A DNA stretch of 64,000 nt, taken from contig JBJEDT010000003.1 in the NCBI GenBank assembly GCA_051872335.1, forward strand, positions 54,928 through 118,927, read 5' to 3'. Position 1 is the first letter of the stretch. Every line of letters starts with the position of its first letter. Below the pieces are notes generated by a model. It was not told the DNA's origin. It saw nothing but the letters and a program-made list of their open reading frames with translations, and made no database searches. Made by a program: the position numbers and the translations under genes. Source of the DNA: SUG2458 sp051872335 (GTDB lineage: Bacteria; Bacillota_I; Bacilli_A; RFN20; CAG-826). Shown here piece by piece: positions 34,476 through 43,881 of this stretch.

Positions 34476-34778
34476 CTACTTAACTAATTTAATATGGTCA
34501 GCTTTTTTTAAGTTTTGACGATATAAAACTATTACTCTTCCTATTGTTTGTACTACAGTTGAATTAGTTGCTGCACTAATATCTAATGCAACTTGTAAAA
34601 GTGGTGATTCAACTGTTTTTAAAACACTAATTTTAATCAATTCATGAGCAGTGAGTGCTTTATTAATAGTTTCTATTAAATTATCAGAAATTTCATTCTT
34701 TCCAATTTGAATTTGAGCATCTATTGTATTAGCTAAAGCTCTTAATTGTCTTTTTTGTTTACCTGTTAATGTTGTCAT
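34476..34778 (-). CDS. yqeI: CRS1-YhbY domain RNA-binding protein
   Basis: 100-residue single-domain protein of the YhbY/YqeI family, which associates with pre-50S particles. It begins LTGKQKRQLRALANTIDAQIQIGKNEIS, has VLKTVESPLL, and ends with TVVQTIGRVIVLYRQN, where GRxxVLYR is the family signature. It lies between yqeH and nadD as in B. subtilis; aroE, which is between yqeH and yqeI there, is absent. Confidence 0.93.
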   Translation of the reverse strand: MTTLTGKQKRQLRALANTIDAQIQIGKNEISDNLIETINKALTAHELIKISVLKTVESPLLQVALDISAATNSTVVQTIGRVIVLYRQNLKKADHIKLVK

Positions 34779-34787
34779 TTTAATACC

Positions 34788-35951
34788 TCATATTTTTGCA
34801 TCGCAAATGTAAACTGATACATTGTTTGGTGCATGTACTACTAATTTTTGTCCATTTCCTTGTGCTGAAATCCAACCATATCCAGAAATACCAACATCAT
34901 ATTTTTTACCTGGTTGTAAAACAAAAGAATGTTCTACTAAATCGTAATGAGATTTAATAGTTGAAGAAACTGGTTTTATTTGTTTAGTTCTAACAAATGT
35001 ATCAAATACATCCTGTGCACGTGACATACGTGAACGAGAAATTTGAACCATATTAGAAGCATAAACTGTAAAATTACTTCTAGGACCCTCAACAAAATCA
35101 ATATAAGCTAGTCCACCTAAAAGTAAAGATTGTTTACTTTCTAATTGATATGTTTTTGGTTTAACTTCAGTTTTTGGTGTTATCAAATTAATAACGTTTT
35201 TATCAACAGCATTTAACATTGAGTTATATACAGTTAACCCAGGAGTATCATAAATGTAAGATACATCGTCAATTGGAATTTCAATAACATTAATAGTTGT
35301 TCCTGGATATGGTGATGTAGTGATAAAATTTGATGTTTCATTAGAATAATTTTTTAGTAATGTATTAATTAATGATGATTTACCAGCTGATGCAGAACCA
35401 ACAAAATATACATTACCATTATTTCTTAAAGACATTAATGCTTGCATAAAACTATCAATGTTATAGTTTTTATTTGCTGAAGTTACACCTATATCAATGA
35501 CATTAATATTTGCATCTTCTGCTCTTTTTAAAACATAAGCTTTGAGTTTTTCATCATCAACTGATCTTGGAAGAATATCTCTTTTATTAGCAACTAGTAT
35601 AACATCCATATTAGCTAATCTTTCATTAATTTCAGGAATAAAACTTGCTTCAAAAGAAAACAAATCAAGAACATAGACAATAATCGCATTTTCTTCTTTA
35701 GCTTTATCAAGAATTTTCAAGAATCCTTCTTTATCAAAAATTTCACTATTTTTATCTTCAGCATAATGTTGAATTTTAAAGCATCTTTGACACAAGATTG
35801 GTCCGTTATTAGCTAAAACATTTTGAGGTACATAACCTCTTTCATGAGGATTTTCTGTTTGAAGACGAACACCACATCCAAAGCAATATTGGTGTTGACC
35901 TAGTTCTTCTTCAACTTCAAGTTCTACTTCGGTTTTTACTTTTTCAGTCAT
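34788..35951 (-). CDS. yqeH: Ribosome-assembly GTPase YqeH
   Basis: Circularly permuted GTPase needed for 30S subunit assembly. An N-terminal zinc finger (CFGCGVRLQTENPHERGYVP ... CQRCFKI) is followed by G motifs in permuted order: ANKRD (G4), SANK (G5), GSASAGKSSLINTLL (G1), TTIN (G2) and DTPG (G3), and a C-terminal beta-rich domain. Start ATG 35951 is preferred because GGAGG lies 10 bases upstream; an ATG at 35972 overlaps yqeG and would include the ribosome site. 387 residues, normal. Confidence 0.95.
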   Translation of the reverse strand: MTEKVKTEVELEVEEELGQHQYCFGCGVRLQTENPHERGYVPQNVLANNGPILCQRCFKIQHYAEDKNSEIFDKEGFLKILDKAKEENAIIVYVLDLFSFEASFIPEINERLANMDVILVANKRDILPRSVDDEKLKAYVLKRAEDANINVIDIGVTSANKNYNIDSFMQALMSLRNNGNVYFVGSASAGKSSLINTLLKNYSNETSNFITTSPYPGTTINVIEIPIDDVSYIYDTPGLTVYNSMLNAVDKNVINLITPKTEVKPKTYQLESKQSLLLGGLAYIDFVEGPRSNFTVYASNMVQISRSRMSRAQDVFDTFVRTKQIKPVSSTIKSHYDLVEHSFVLQPGKKYDVGISGYGWISAQGNGQKLVVHAPNNVSVYICDAKI

Positions 35952-35952
35952 A

Positions 35953-36474
35953 TTAATAATTCCTCCAATCATTTAATAAATTTTTCGTTTTTAATCTTTT
36001 TCTTACTGGTTTATCAAACATACGATTAAATCTTGTTTGCCATTGATCTTCTTGTACTATTGGTTCAGTGAGCATTGTTTTTATATGAGCACCATTTCCT
36101 GACTTTATATCAGTCATAAGTTGGTCCCCTACCATAATTACTTCTTCAGCTTTTATTTTATTTGATGCCATATATTTTCTAATTTTAGAAGGAAATGGTT
36201 TACCAGCTTTTGATAAATATCTAACTCCTAATGCATCTGCATATTGTGAAACACGTGGTCCTTTATTATTTGAGATAATGATAAGTTCAATATCATTTTC
36301 TATAAGCAATTTCTTTAATGCAATGACTTTATCTGTAGGTTCTTTTTGTTTAAAAGAATCAAGTGTATTATCTAAATCTGTAAATAAATAATGAATGTTA
36401 TTTTTCTTAAAAAACAATATATCAACTTCAAATAAGGATTTTGCATAATATGTCGGTATAACTAGTTTATTCAT
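35953..36474 (-). CDS. yqeG: HAD phosphatase YqeG
   Basis: HAD superfamily class III phosphatase, related to phosphatidylglycerophosphatase-type members. Motif I is YLFTDLDNTLDSF, motif II ISNNKG, motif III/IV KPFPSKIRKYM and MVGDQLMTDIKSGNGAHIKT. Start ATG 36474 is supported by AAGGAG 8 bases upstream; the longer frame to 36528 lacks this. 173 residues, matching the B. subtilis protein. First gene of the yqeG-rsfS operon. Confidence 0.92.
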   Translation of the reverse strand: MNKLVIPTYYAKSLFEVDILFFKKNNIHYLFTDLDNTLDSFKQKEPTDKVIALKKLLIENDIELIIISNNKGPRVSQYADALGVRYLSKAGKPFPSKIRKYMASNKIKAEEVIMVGDQLMTDIKSGNGAHIKTMLTEPIVQEDQWQTRFNRMFDKPVRKRLKTKNLLNDWRNY

Positions 36475-36602
36475 ATTACAATTCTCCTTCACATATATTT
36501 TACATAATATTGATTGCTTTATAAACAAATAATTAATTTTTTTATTAGCTTTTACATGTCTAATTAAAATAATTATTAAATATATTATAAAGAGGATACC
36601 TT

Positions 36603-37295
36603 ATGCTATTCGAGCAAATATTTTTAAATATTAAAATTTATTTAGGATACATTCAAAATAATATTTTCCCTCCTCGTTTAACTGAAGAAGAGGAAGAAAA
36701 ATATATTAAACAATTAATGGATAAAACCACTCATGATGAGGCACGAAATATTCTTATTGAACGTAATTTACGTTTAGTTGCCCATATTGCAAAAAAATAT
36801 GAAAATATGGACGAGTTAAATGAAGATATCATTTCCATAGGAATTATAGGTTTAATAAAAGCCATTGATACGTTTTCATTAGACAAAAGTGTAAAGCTAG
36901 CTACTTACGCTGCTAGATGTATTGAAAATGAAATTTTAATGGTTATAAGATTAAATAAGAAAGCACCTTACACAGTTTCTTTACTTGATACTATCGGTTC
37001 AGATAAAGATGGAAGTGAAATAACTATTCAAGATGTATATGCAAGTGATGATGAAGATATTAAAAACTATTTAAATAAGCAATATGATATTAAGAAACTT
37101 AAACAATATTTTGAAGTACTAGATGATCGTGAAATGCAAATAATAACATTAAGGTATGGTTTAAATAATTCAAGTGAATTAACTCAACAAGAAATTGCTG
37201 ATACATATAATATTTCTAGATCATATGTTTCTCGTATCGAAAAAAGAGCTTTAATAAAATTACTTCAAGAATTTAAAAAACAGTGTAAAAAATAA
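36603..37295 (+). CDS. sigK: Sigma-K-like sporulation sigma factor
   Basis: Sigma-70-family factor of 230 residues without region 1. Region 2: ERNLRLVAHIAKKYENMDELNEDIISIGIIGLIKAID and LATYAARCIENEILM; region 4: LDDREMQIITLRYGL and TQQEIADTYNISRSYVSRIEKRA. The start, IYLGYIQNNIFPPRLTEEEE, aligns with the sigma-K processing site (SYVKNNAFPQPLSS in B. subtilis), so about 14 residues ahead of it resemble a short pro-sequence. Sigma-K drives late mother-cell genes, including gerE, which is also present here. Sigma-E-like identity is less likely given these matches. It faces away from the yqeG operon and is followed by a zinc-ribbon membrane protein. Confidence 0.88.
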   Translation: MLFEQIFLNIKIYLGYIQNNIFPPRLTEEEEEKYIKQLMDKTTHDEARNILIERNLRLVAHIAKKYENMDELNEDIISIGIIGLIKAIDTFSLDKSVKLATYAARCIENEILMVIRLNKKAPYTVSLLDTIGSDKDGSEITIQDVYASDDEDIKNYLNKQYDIKKLKQYFEVLDDREMQIITLRYGLNNSSELTQQEIADTYNISRSYVSRIEKRALIKLLQEFKKQCKK

Positions 37296-37329
37296 AAAGA
37301 ATTATATATAATAATGTCAGGTGATATAT

Positions 37330-38010
37330 ATGGCTAAAAAAACAACAAAAAAATGTCCTTCATGTAAAAGTATGATTGATGTAAATGAAAAAACATGTCC
37401 TTATTGTTTCCATCAATTTGAAGAAAATGCTAATAGAGTTCATTTAAGTAATGATAATCAAGAAGCAAAACAAAGTTCAGGTAATGAATCCAATTTTAGA
37501 AATGAAAAAAGTACTTTGCTTTCTATTGATGAAAAAGTAGAACCTAAACAAGAATCAGTACTCTATTGTACCGTTTGTGGTAGCAAATTATCATATAACG
37601 ATGCCTATTGTAATAATTGTGGTGCTCCTAATAAACTTTATGGTACTCAAGAAGTAGCAAATAACAATGCTAGATTTGCAAAAAATAGTGATGGTTCTAG
37701 ATCTTTTAAAGATGCTACAGGTATGGCTTCTATTGCAACATCTGGAAGAAAACAAATGGATCTAACACTCTTAGCTGGTTTAGGATTATTTTTATCAATT
37801 TTTGTTCCAATTTTTGGTCTTATTATGAGCATTTCAGCTTTACAATCTAGTAAGAAAGTTTATGCTGATAATCCTACTATGCGAGTTCGTATTACTATAT
37901 TATCGATTTGTGGCATTATTTTCTCAGTTTCATTCTGGATTTATTCAACGTACATTAATTTAACTACTGACCCTGAAACTGAAACAATATTATTACGATC
38001 ATTGCTATAA
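37330..38010 (+). CDS. Zinc-ribbon membrane protein
   Basis: 226-residue protein with two double-cysteine ribbons, CPSCKSMIDVNEKTCPYC near the N terminus and CTVCGSKLSYNDAYCNNCG around residue 80, joined by a polar linker, then two C-terminal membrane segments with a short loop (SSKKVYADNPTMR). This layout is common in uncharacterised Firmicute membrane proteins with a DUF4190-like tail. ATG 37330 is chosen because AGGTGA precedes it. It starts 35 bases after sigK and may be transcribed with it. Function unknown. Confidence 0.7.
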   Translation: MAKKTTKKCPSCKSMIDVNEKTCPYCFHQFEENANRVHLSNDNQEAKQSSGNESNFRNEKSTLLSIDEKVEPKQESVLYCTVCGSKLSYNDAYCNNCGAPNKLYGTQEVANNNARFAKNSDGSRSFKDATGMASIATSGRKQMDLTLLAGLGLFLSIFVPIFGLIMSISALQSSKKVYADNPTMRVRITILSICGIIFSVSFWIYSTYINLTTDPETETILLRSLL

Positions 38011-38034
38011 AAATAAGTAAAAAAGCCAAAATTA

Positions 38035-38094
38035 AACTCTAAATTAAAAGTGTCTCTTAATTCAATTAGAGACACTTACTATTTAGAGTTTTTT
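38035..38094. terminator. Two-tier bidirectional terminator
   Basis: Outer stem AACTCTAAAT / ATTTAGAGTT (38035-38044 with 38081-38090) encloses an inner stem AAGTGTCTCT / AGAGACACTT (38048-38057 with 38068-38077). A T run follows on + and A-rich sequence precedes it. It separates the zinc-ribbon gene and parC. Confidence 0.88.
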
Positions 38095-38096
38095 AT

Positions 38097-40709
38097 TTAA
38101 TCACCCATATCATCGAAGATAGAGCTTTGTTTTAAATCTGATGAATTGTCATTATCTTCATCTAATGAATTTAAATCATTTCCTTTTTGTTGAATAGGAG
38201 CTTCATCAATATGAGATTCAAAAGTATCGTTAACAACAATTAAATTATCACCATAAACAAATTCAATTTTTGTTTTGTCAGGCAAACTATCAATATTTTG
38301 TTTAACATATTTATCGATAGGTGTGATATGTGTTTCTTCAACAGTAAATTTAAATTCTTCTTTATTATCTAATAATGCCAATACATCATATGGATCATAA
38401 TTTTTAGGTGCTTTTGCAGCATAAACTAAATTATGAACATCGGATTTAAAACATTTAAAGAAGTATTGCATTTTAGCTAACCGAGTAGTTTTTGTTGCAT
38501 AACTATAGTCAGCAAAACGATAACAACCTTGATCAGTTAATAAGAATACTCTTCCTTTTTCATCAGCTTCATATTTTAACATATTAACTACGTATCCAAG
38601 CTTATTATTAGGAATTGACTTAACACCACTTGCTTTAATTCCAATTGGCGTAATGTCATTTTCATTAAATAATGCTACTCCACCACCGGATGTTAAGATT
38701 AATAAATCACTATTACCAGAAGTAACTTGAACATCAACGACATAATCATCATGCAATAATTTTGTACAAGCAATTGGTTTAGTATAACGCTGTAGTTCAA
38801 ATAAATTTAATTTACTACGTTTAATTTGTCCATTATGTGTAACTAATTCAATAAATAAATCATCACGGAATTTATCTAGTGTGATAGCTTTAATAATTTT
38901 TTCTTCAGCTGGTAAAGATACAATTAGATTGATGTGTTTTCCTTCATCTTTCCATCTAGTTTCTGTAATCTCATGAACAGGTACCATACAATAATTACCT
39001 AAATTAGTAAATAAGAGTAAGTTATCTGTCGTTAAACATTGAGCTTTACCAATTAATAAATCTCCATCTTTTAAGCCAGGCAAACAACCTTCACCTGCCT
39101 TATATGATTTTAATGTTGAACGTTTAATATACCCATCTCTAGTTACAGCAATCATTACTTCTTCTTTAGAAATTAAGTCACGTTTATCAATAACTTTAGC
39201 GACGACTTTTTCTTCAATACTTGTTTTACGATCACTGTTATATTTAGTGATGATTTCTTTTAAATCACGAATAATTAGACGATCTAATTTTGTTTTATCA
39301 TCAAGTATTTCATTTAAATCTTTAATATTTTCCTCAAGAGTTTCTTTTTCATTAACAAAGATTGAAATATCTGTGTTTGATAATTTGTAAAGTTGTAAAG
39401 TGACTATTGCTTCAGATTGTGGTTCAGTAAAACCAAATTTGTTTTGAATATTAATTTTAGAATCAGCTTTATCTTTTGAAGCACGTATAACTTCAACAAC
39501 TTGGTCAACTATAGAAATAGCTTTAATTAAGCCCTCTACAATATGCAAACGAGTTTTATATTTTTCTAAATCGAATTTAGAACGACGAGTAATAACTTCT
39601 TCTTGATGTGCAATATAAGCATCAAGGTATTCGATTAAAGAAAATGTTTTTGGTCGGTTATCAACAATAGCAACCATATTAGCTGAGTAACTTGATTTTA
39701 AAGAAGTCTTATTCATTAAATATGTAAGAATAACTTCTTCATTACTCTCTTTTTTGATATCGATAGCAACACGAAGACCTTCTCTATCTGATTCATCTCT
39801 AATTTCTAAAATGCCATCAATTACTTTGTCATGTCTTAGTTTATCAATTTCATAAACTAAATTCTTTTTAATAACACCGTAGGGAATTTCAGTTACAATA
39901 ATTTGATTGAAATTTTTATTAGAGTAATCAAAGTGAGTTTTTGAAGCTACTTCAATACGGCCTTGGCCTTTTTCATAGATTGCTCTTAAACCATCATCCT
40001 TGTATATAATTCCTCCTGTTGGAAAATCAGGACCTTTTACAATTTCTAATAATTCATCAATTGAGCATCTTTTATGTTGTAGACGATAAATAACAGCCTC
40101 ACAAACTTCTTTTAAGTTGTGTGGTGGAATATTTGTTGCAACAGCAACAGCAATACCTTCTGTTCCATTAACTAAAAGGTTAGGAAATCTAGCAGGTAAA
40201 ACAATAGGTTCGAGTTGAGTGTCATCAAAAGTTAATTTCATGTCGACTGTATCTTTTTCTAAATCTTTAATTAATTCCTCAGCTGCTGGACTTAATCTTG
40301 CTTCAGTATAACGATAAGCAGCTGGGTTATCACCATCAATAGAACCATTATTTCCTTGGAAGTCAATTAAAGGTAATCTAACTTTCCAATCTTGAGACAT
40401 ACGTGCTAAAGCATTATAAATAGATGAATCACCATGGGGATGGAATTTACCCATAACAGCACCAACAGTATGTGCACATTTTCTTGTAGGATGTGAAGAG
40501 GTATTTTTATCAAGAAACATTGAATATAAGACACGTCTTTGAACAGGTTTTAATCCATCACGAACATCAGGGATAGCACGATCTTGAATAACATATTTAG
40601 CATAAACTGCATAGCGATCCCCCATGATTTCTTCTAATGGTTGTTCTTCAATATATTCATTTGAACTATCAAAAAGTAATATTTGATTCTTTTTACTATT
40701 GCTTGCCAT
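38097..40709 (-). CDS. parC: DNA topoisomerase IV subunit A
   Basis: DNA breakage/rejoining subunit of the decatenase, 870 residues. N terminus: DRYAVYAKYVIQDRAIPDVRDGLKPVQRRVLYSM; the active Tyr is in AAYRYTEARLS. YAKYVIQxRAxPD is the ParC version (GyrA has YAMSVIxxRALPD), and the C-terminal beta-pinwheel lacks an obvious GyrA box, both supporting ParC. The ATG overlaps the parE stop by one base. A tail of about 40 acidic residues ends the chain. Location near dif fits a role in unlinking daughter chromosomes, although the order next to plsY is simply conserved in Bacilli. Confidence 0.94.
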   Translation of the reverse strand: MASNSKKNQILLFDSSNEYIEEQPLEEIMGDRYAVYAKYVIQDRAIPDVRDGLKPVQRRVLYSMFLDKNTSSHPTRKCAHTVGAVMGKFHPHGDSSIYNALARMSQDWKVRLPLIDFQGNNGSIDGDNPAAYRYTEARLSPAAEELIKDLEKDTVDMKLTFDDTQLEPIVLPARFPNLLVNGTEGIAVAVATNIPPHNLKEVCEAVIYRLQHKRCSIDELLEIVKGPDFPTGGIIYKDDGLRAIYEKGQGRIEVASKTHFDYSNKNFNQIIVTEIPYGVIKKNLVYEIDKLRHDKVIDGILEIRDESDREGLRVAIDIKKESNEEVILTYLMNKTSLKSSYSANMVAIVDNRPKTFSLIEYLDAYIAHQEEVITRRSKFDLEKYKTRLHIVEGLIKAISIVDQVVEVIRASKDKADSKINIQNKFGFTEPQSEAIVTLQLYKLSNTDISIFVNEKETLEENIKDLNEILDDKTKLDRLIIRDLKEIITKYNSDRKTSIEEKVVAKVIDKRDLISKEEVMIAVTRDGYIKRSTLKSYKAGEGCLPGLKDGDLLIGKAQCLTTDNLLLFTNLGNYCMVPVHEITETRWKDEGKHINLIVSLPAEEKIIKAITLDKFRDDLFIELVTHNGQIKRSKLNLFELQRYTKPIACTKLLHDDYVVDVQVTSGNSDLLILTSGGGVALFNENDITPIGIKASGVKSIPNNKLGYVVNMLKYEADEKGRVFLLTDQGCYRFADYSYATKTTRLAKMQYFFKCFKSDVHNLVYAAKAPKNYDPYDVLALLDNKEEFKFTVEETHITPIDKYVKQNIDSLPDKTKIEFVYGDNLIVVNDTFESHIDEAPIQQKGNDLNSLDEDNDNSSDLKQSSIFDDMGD

Positions 40710-42664
40710 TACTTTTTAATCTCCTTTATTAAAAAATCATCTTTTTCAGAAAAGTCAACATTTTCTTCTATCCATTGTTTACGTAGGGTCGTGTCTTTAC
40801 CCATTAAAACATTAATTCTTTTTTCTGCTAATAAAGGATCTTCAATATTAACTTTAATTAATGTTCTCGTTTGTGGATTCATAGTTGTTTCCCATAATTG
40901 GTCACTATTCATTTCACCAAGACCTTTGTATCGTGAAATACGATATCCAGGACCAATTTTTCTTTTTGCTTCTTCTAAACCTTCATCATCCCAAGCATAA
41001 GTATTAATTTCTTTATTGTTTTTATCATACTTATATACTTTATAAAGAGGTGGAACTGCTACGTAAATATAACCATTTGTTACAAGTGGTCTCATATAGT
41101 GGCAGAAGAAAGTTAATAATAATGTTTGAATGTGAGCACCATCAGTATCAGCATCGGTCATGATAATAATTTTTCCATAATGAGAATCCTCAATATCAAA
41201 ATTTTGGCCTACACCAGCACCAATAGTATTAATTAATGTTGCAAATTCTTCATTTTTTAACATTTTATCCATTGTAATACCATCAGTATTTAATGGTTTA
41301 CCTCTTAAAGGTAAAATAGCTTGATAAATTCTATTACGTCCAGTTCTTGCTGTACCACCCGCAGAATCACCCTCAACGATAAATAATTCATTTTTTCTAT
41401 AATCTTTAGATTGTGCAGGTGTTAATTTATCAGATAAAATAATTTCTTGTTTCTTTTTACTTTTATTAGAACGAGCTTCTTCACGAGCTTTTCGAGCTGC
41501 TTCACGAGCAATTTGAGAATCAATACATTTCTTAATTAAGACAACAGCGAACTCTCTATTTTCTTCCAAGAAATAACTCATCTTGTTGAAAATAAAATTT
41601 TCTACACAAGACTTTGCTTCAGGTGTACCTAATTTTCCTTTTGTTTGACCTTCAAATTCGAGTTTAGCTTCTGGAACTTTTAAAGAGATAATAGCTGTTA
41701 GGCCTTCTCTAATATCGCTACCTTCAAGTTTTATTTTTCCTTTTAATAACGAATTCTTTTCAGCAAAATCATTAACAGCACGTGTAAAACCTGATCTAAA
41801 TCCAGTTTCATGAGTTCCACCATCACGTGTTCTTAAATTATTGACATATGAATAGACAGTCTCTCCATAGTCTTCTTTACAATATTGAAAAGCAATTTCC
41901 ATTTTAATATCATTTGAATTGTCTTCAAATGCAACAATTTGACTCATAGGAACTTTATTTTGATTCAATAAAGAAATATATTCTGACATTCCATTTTCAT
42001 AGTGAAATGTTGCATCTAATCCATTTTTCTCATCTTTTAATGTAAAAGTTACATTTTTTAATAAGAAAGCTGATTCTTGTAAATGATTATAAATAACATC
42101 CCATTTAAATTCTGTTGTTGAAAAAATCTTTGGATCTGGTTTAAATCTAACAGTTGTTCCATGTCTAGTGGTTGTTCCTATCTTTTCTTGAGGAATTGTA
42201 ATTTTACCACCATTTTCAAAACGAATATGAGTAATTTCTCTATTACGATAAACAGTTACGTCTAAGTAACTACTTAATGCATTAACGACTGCCGCACCAA
42301 CACCGTGTAAACCACCTGCACTTTGATAAGCGCCACTTCCAAATTTACCTCCTGCGTGTAATGTTGCATAAACTAATTCGAGACCTGATTTATTGTATTT
42401 TTTATTTATATCAGTTGGTGCTCCACGTCCTTCATCACTGACAGAAATGGAGCCATCTTTATGAATAGTCACACTTATTTTATCACCAAAACCGGCCATA
42501 GCCTCATCGACACTATTATCAACGATTTCCCAAATTAAATGATGTAAACCAGTACTATTTGTAGAACCAATGTACATACCAGGACGTTTTCTAACAGCAG
42601 TAAGACCTTCTAAAACGTTAAGTTCATTAGCACTATAAGTGGCTTGTTTCGTTTCATTTGCCAT
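40709..42664 (-). CDS. parE: DNA topoisomerase IV subunit B
   Basis: ATPase subunit of topoisomerase IV, 651 residues. GHKL ATPase motifs: LTAVRKRPGMYIGSTNSTGL, WEIVDNSVDEAMAG, GRGAPTDINKKYNKSGLELV and AGGLHGVGAAVVNALS; TOPRIM motif ELFIVEGDSAGGTAR and DADTDGAHIQTLLLTF; C-terminal RYKGLGEMNSDQLWETTMNP. Ribosome site AAGGAGG precedes the ATG. Divergent from plsY, a pairing also seen in B. subtilis, which supports ParE rather than GyrB. Confidence 0.94.
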   Translation of the reverse strand: MANETKQATYSANELNVLEGLTAVRKRPGMYIGSTNSTGLHHLIWEIVDNSVDEAMAGFGDKISVTIHKDGSISVSDEGRGAPTDINKKYNKSGLELVYATLHAGGKFGSGAYQSAGGLHGVGAAVVNALSSYLDVTVYRNREITHIRFENGGKITIPQEKIGTTTRHGTTVRFKPDPKIFSTTEFKWDVIYNHLQESAFLLKNVTFTLKDEKNGLDATFHYENGMSEYISLLNQNKVPMSQIVAFEDNSNDIKMEIAFQYCKEDYGETVYSYVNNLRTRDGGTHETGFRSGFTRAVNDFAEKNSLLKGKIKLEGSDIREGLTAIISLKVPEAKLEFEGQTKGKLGTPEAKSCVENFIFNKMSYFLEENREFAVVLIKKCIDSQIAREAARKAREEARSNKSKKKQEIILSDKLTPAQSKDYRKNELFIVEGDSAGGTARTGRNRIYQAILPLRGKPLNTDGITMDKMLKNEEFATLINTIGAGVGQNFDIEDSHYGKIIIMTDADTDGAHIQTLLLTFFCHYMRPLVTNGYIYVAVPPLYKVYKYDKNNKEINTYAWDDEGLEEAKRKIGPGYRISRYKGLGEMNSDQLWETTMNPQTRTLIKVNIEDPLLAEKRINVLMGKDTTLRKQWIEENVDFSEKDDFLIKEIKK

Positions 42665-42788
42665 TTATAAAAGCCTCCTTTTTAACTTTTCAATCTCAAA
42701 TATTATATCAAAAAAGTGATTTATTTACTAGTCATACATAAATAATTATAGTAGAATAAATTCATATTTATGGGAGGTAATTAATATT

Positions 42789-43466
42789 ATGAAATTCTTA
42801 ATATTATTCGCTGTTCTAATTATTGGTTATTTATTTGGAAGTATTCCTTGTGGAGTTATAGTTTCAAAAATATTTTTTCACTATGATATAAGAGATTTTG
42901 GTTCTCATAATTCTGGTGGTACTAATGCTGGTCGAGTTATGGGTAAAAAATTTGGTTTACTTGTAATAGTTTTAGATATGGTTAAATTATTTATTCCATA
43001 TTTTACCGTTTGGTTATTATTTACAAAAACAAGTTTAGTCAATTATTCAATCAATGATATGCCAGAAATTTATTACTATGGTTGTGCTTTATCTACATTA
43101 ATTGGACATTGTTGGCCTATATTTGCTGGGTTTAAAGGCGGTAAGGCTGTTTCTTGTACTGCTGCTACCATTATCTCAACCTCATGGATTTGTGTATTAG
43201 GAGCAGGATTGAGTTTTATAACAACATTAAAATGTAGTAAGTTTGTTAGTTTATCTTCTATAATTGGATCTTCTGTAGCTACTATTCTTTCATTTTTAGT
43301 ATTTGTACCTGAAATTAATGAATATATAACTTATCCTGGTATGGCAAATAATTATACTTTCCCAATTTTAATGACTCTTGAAACAATAATTCTTATCATC
43401 CGTCATAAGGATAATATTAAAAGAATCGCAAAACACGAAGAATCAAAAATTTCTTGGTTGAAGTAA
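42789..43466 (+). CDS. plsY: Glycerol-3-phosphate acyltransferase PlsY
   Basis: Polytopic membrane enzyme using acyl-phosphate to acylate glycerol-3-phosphate, the first step of phospholipid synthesis. Conserved cytosolic loops: YLFGSIPCGVIVSK, DIRDFGSHNSGGTNAGRVMGKK, and GHCWPIFAGFKGGKAVSC, all matching the PlsY signature. 225 residues with about six membrane segments. Ribosome site GGGAGG. Divergent to parE. Confidence 0.96.
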   Translation: MKFLILFAVLIIGYLFGSIPCGVIVSKIFFHYDIRDFGSHNSGGTNAGRVMGKKFGLLVIVLDMVKLFIPYFTVWLLFTKTSLVNYSINDMPEIYYYGCALSTLIGHCWPIFAGFKGGKAVSCTAATIISTSWICVLGAGLSFITTLKCSKFVSLSSIIGSSVATILSFLVFVPEINEYITYPGMANNYTFPILMTLETIILIIRHKDNIKRIAKHEESKISWLK

Positions 43467-43501
43467 ATAATTAGTAGAAAATTAGTAATTATTAAGTAAA
43501 T

Positions 43502-43527
43502 AAAAACATTCCTAATGGAATGTTTTT
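43502..43527. terminator. Bidirectional terminator, plsY / yneF
   Basis: 11-bp stem AAAAACATTCC / GGAATGTTTTT (43502-43512 with 43517-43527) with a 4-base loop between convergent genes. Confidence 0.9.
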
Positions 43528-43531
43528 ATTT

Positions 43532-43783
43532 TTACATATTTTTATTCATGTTATTAATTACTTGACGAACTTGAGCTTCACTTGGTTTACGTCCCATTGA
43601 TAAGAACATTGCTCTAATCATTTTTTCATTAATTGGTGGATTTTTCTTTAGTTCTTTTTTAAAAACTGATCTAGCGATGAAAAATCCTGCAACACCACCT
43701 AATATTAAAACACCGATTAAACTAAAAATAAATGCTGTAACTGTAATATCCATTGATGCTGCTAAAACTGTTAATAGTTGCAT
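43532..43783 (-). CDS. yneF: UPF0154 family membrane protein (YneF-like)
   Basis: 83-residue protein with one membrane segment and a conserved cytoplasmic tail KKNPPINEKMIRAMFLSMGRKPSEAQ (given here only as a guide; KKNPPINE and MGRKPS are the family marks). The start is ATG 43783 because GAGG lies 8 bases upstream; the open frame begins with GTG 43792. Widespread in Bacilli and mollicutes; function unknown. Confidence 0.88.
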   Translation of the reverse strand: MQLLTVLAASMDITVTAFIFSLIGVLILGGVAGFFIARSVFKKELKKNPPINEKMIRAMFLSMGRKPSEAQVRQVINNMNKNM

Positions 43784-43881
43784 TAATCTCACCTCAATTG
43801 TTAATACTATACTATTTTAACCTTTTTTACAAGGTTTAGTCTTATTGTGTTTTACATTAAATTGATTTTGTCTATTAATAA

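Noticed and set aside
38097..42664. gyrA/gyrB
   Set aside because: The A subunit has the ParC-type YAKYVIQDRAIPD start and the pair is next to plsY, as parE-parC is in B. subtilis.
43817..43834. Terminator after the spoIIIAH-like gene
   Set aside because: The AACCTT/AAGGTT stem is only 6 bp and lacks a good T run on the relevant side; too weak to call.
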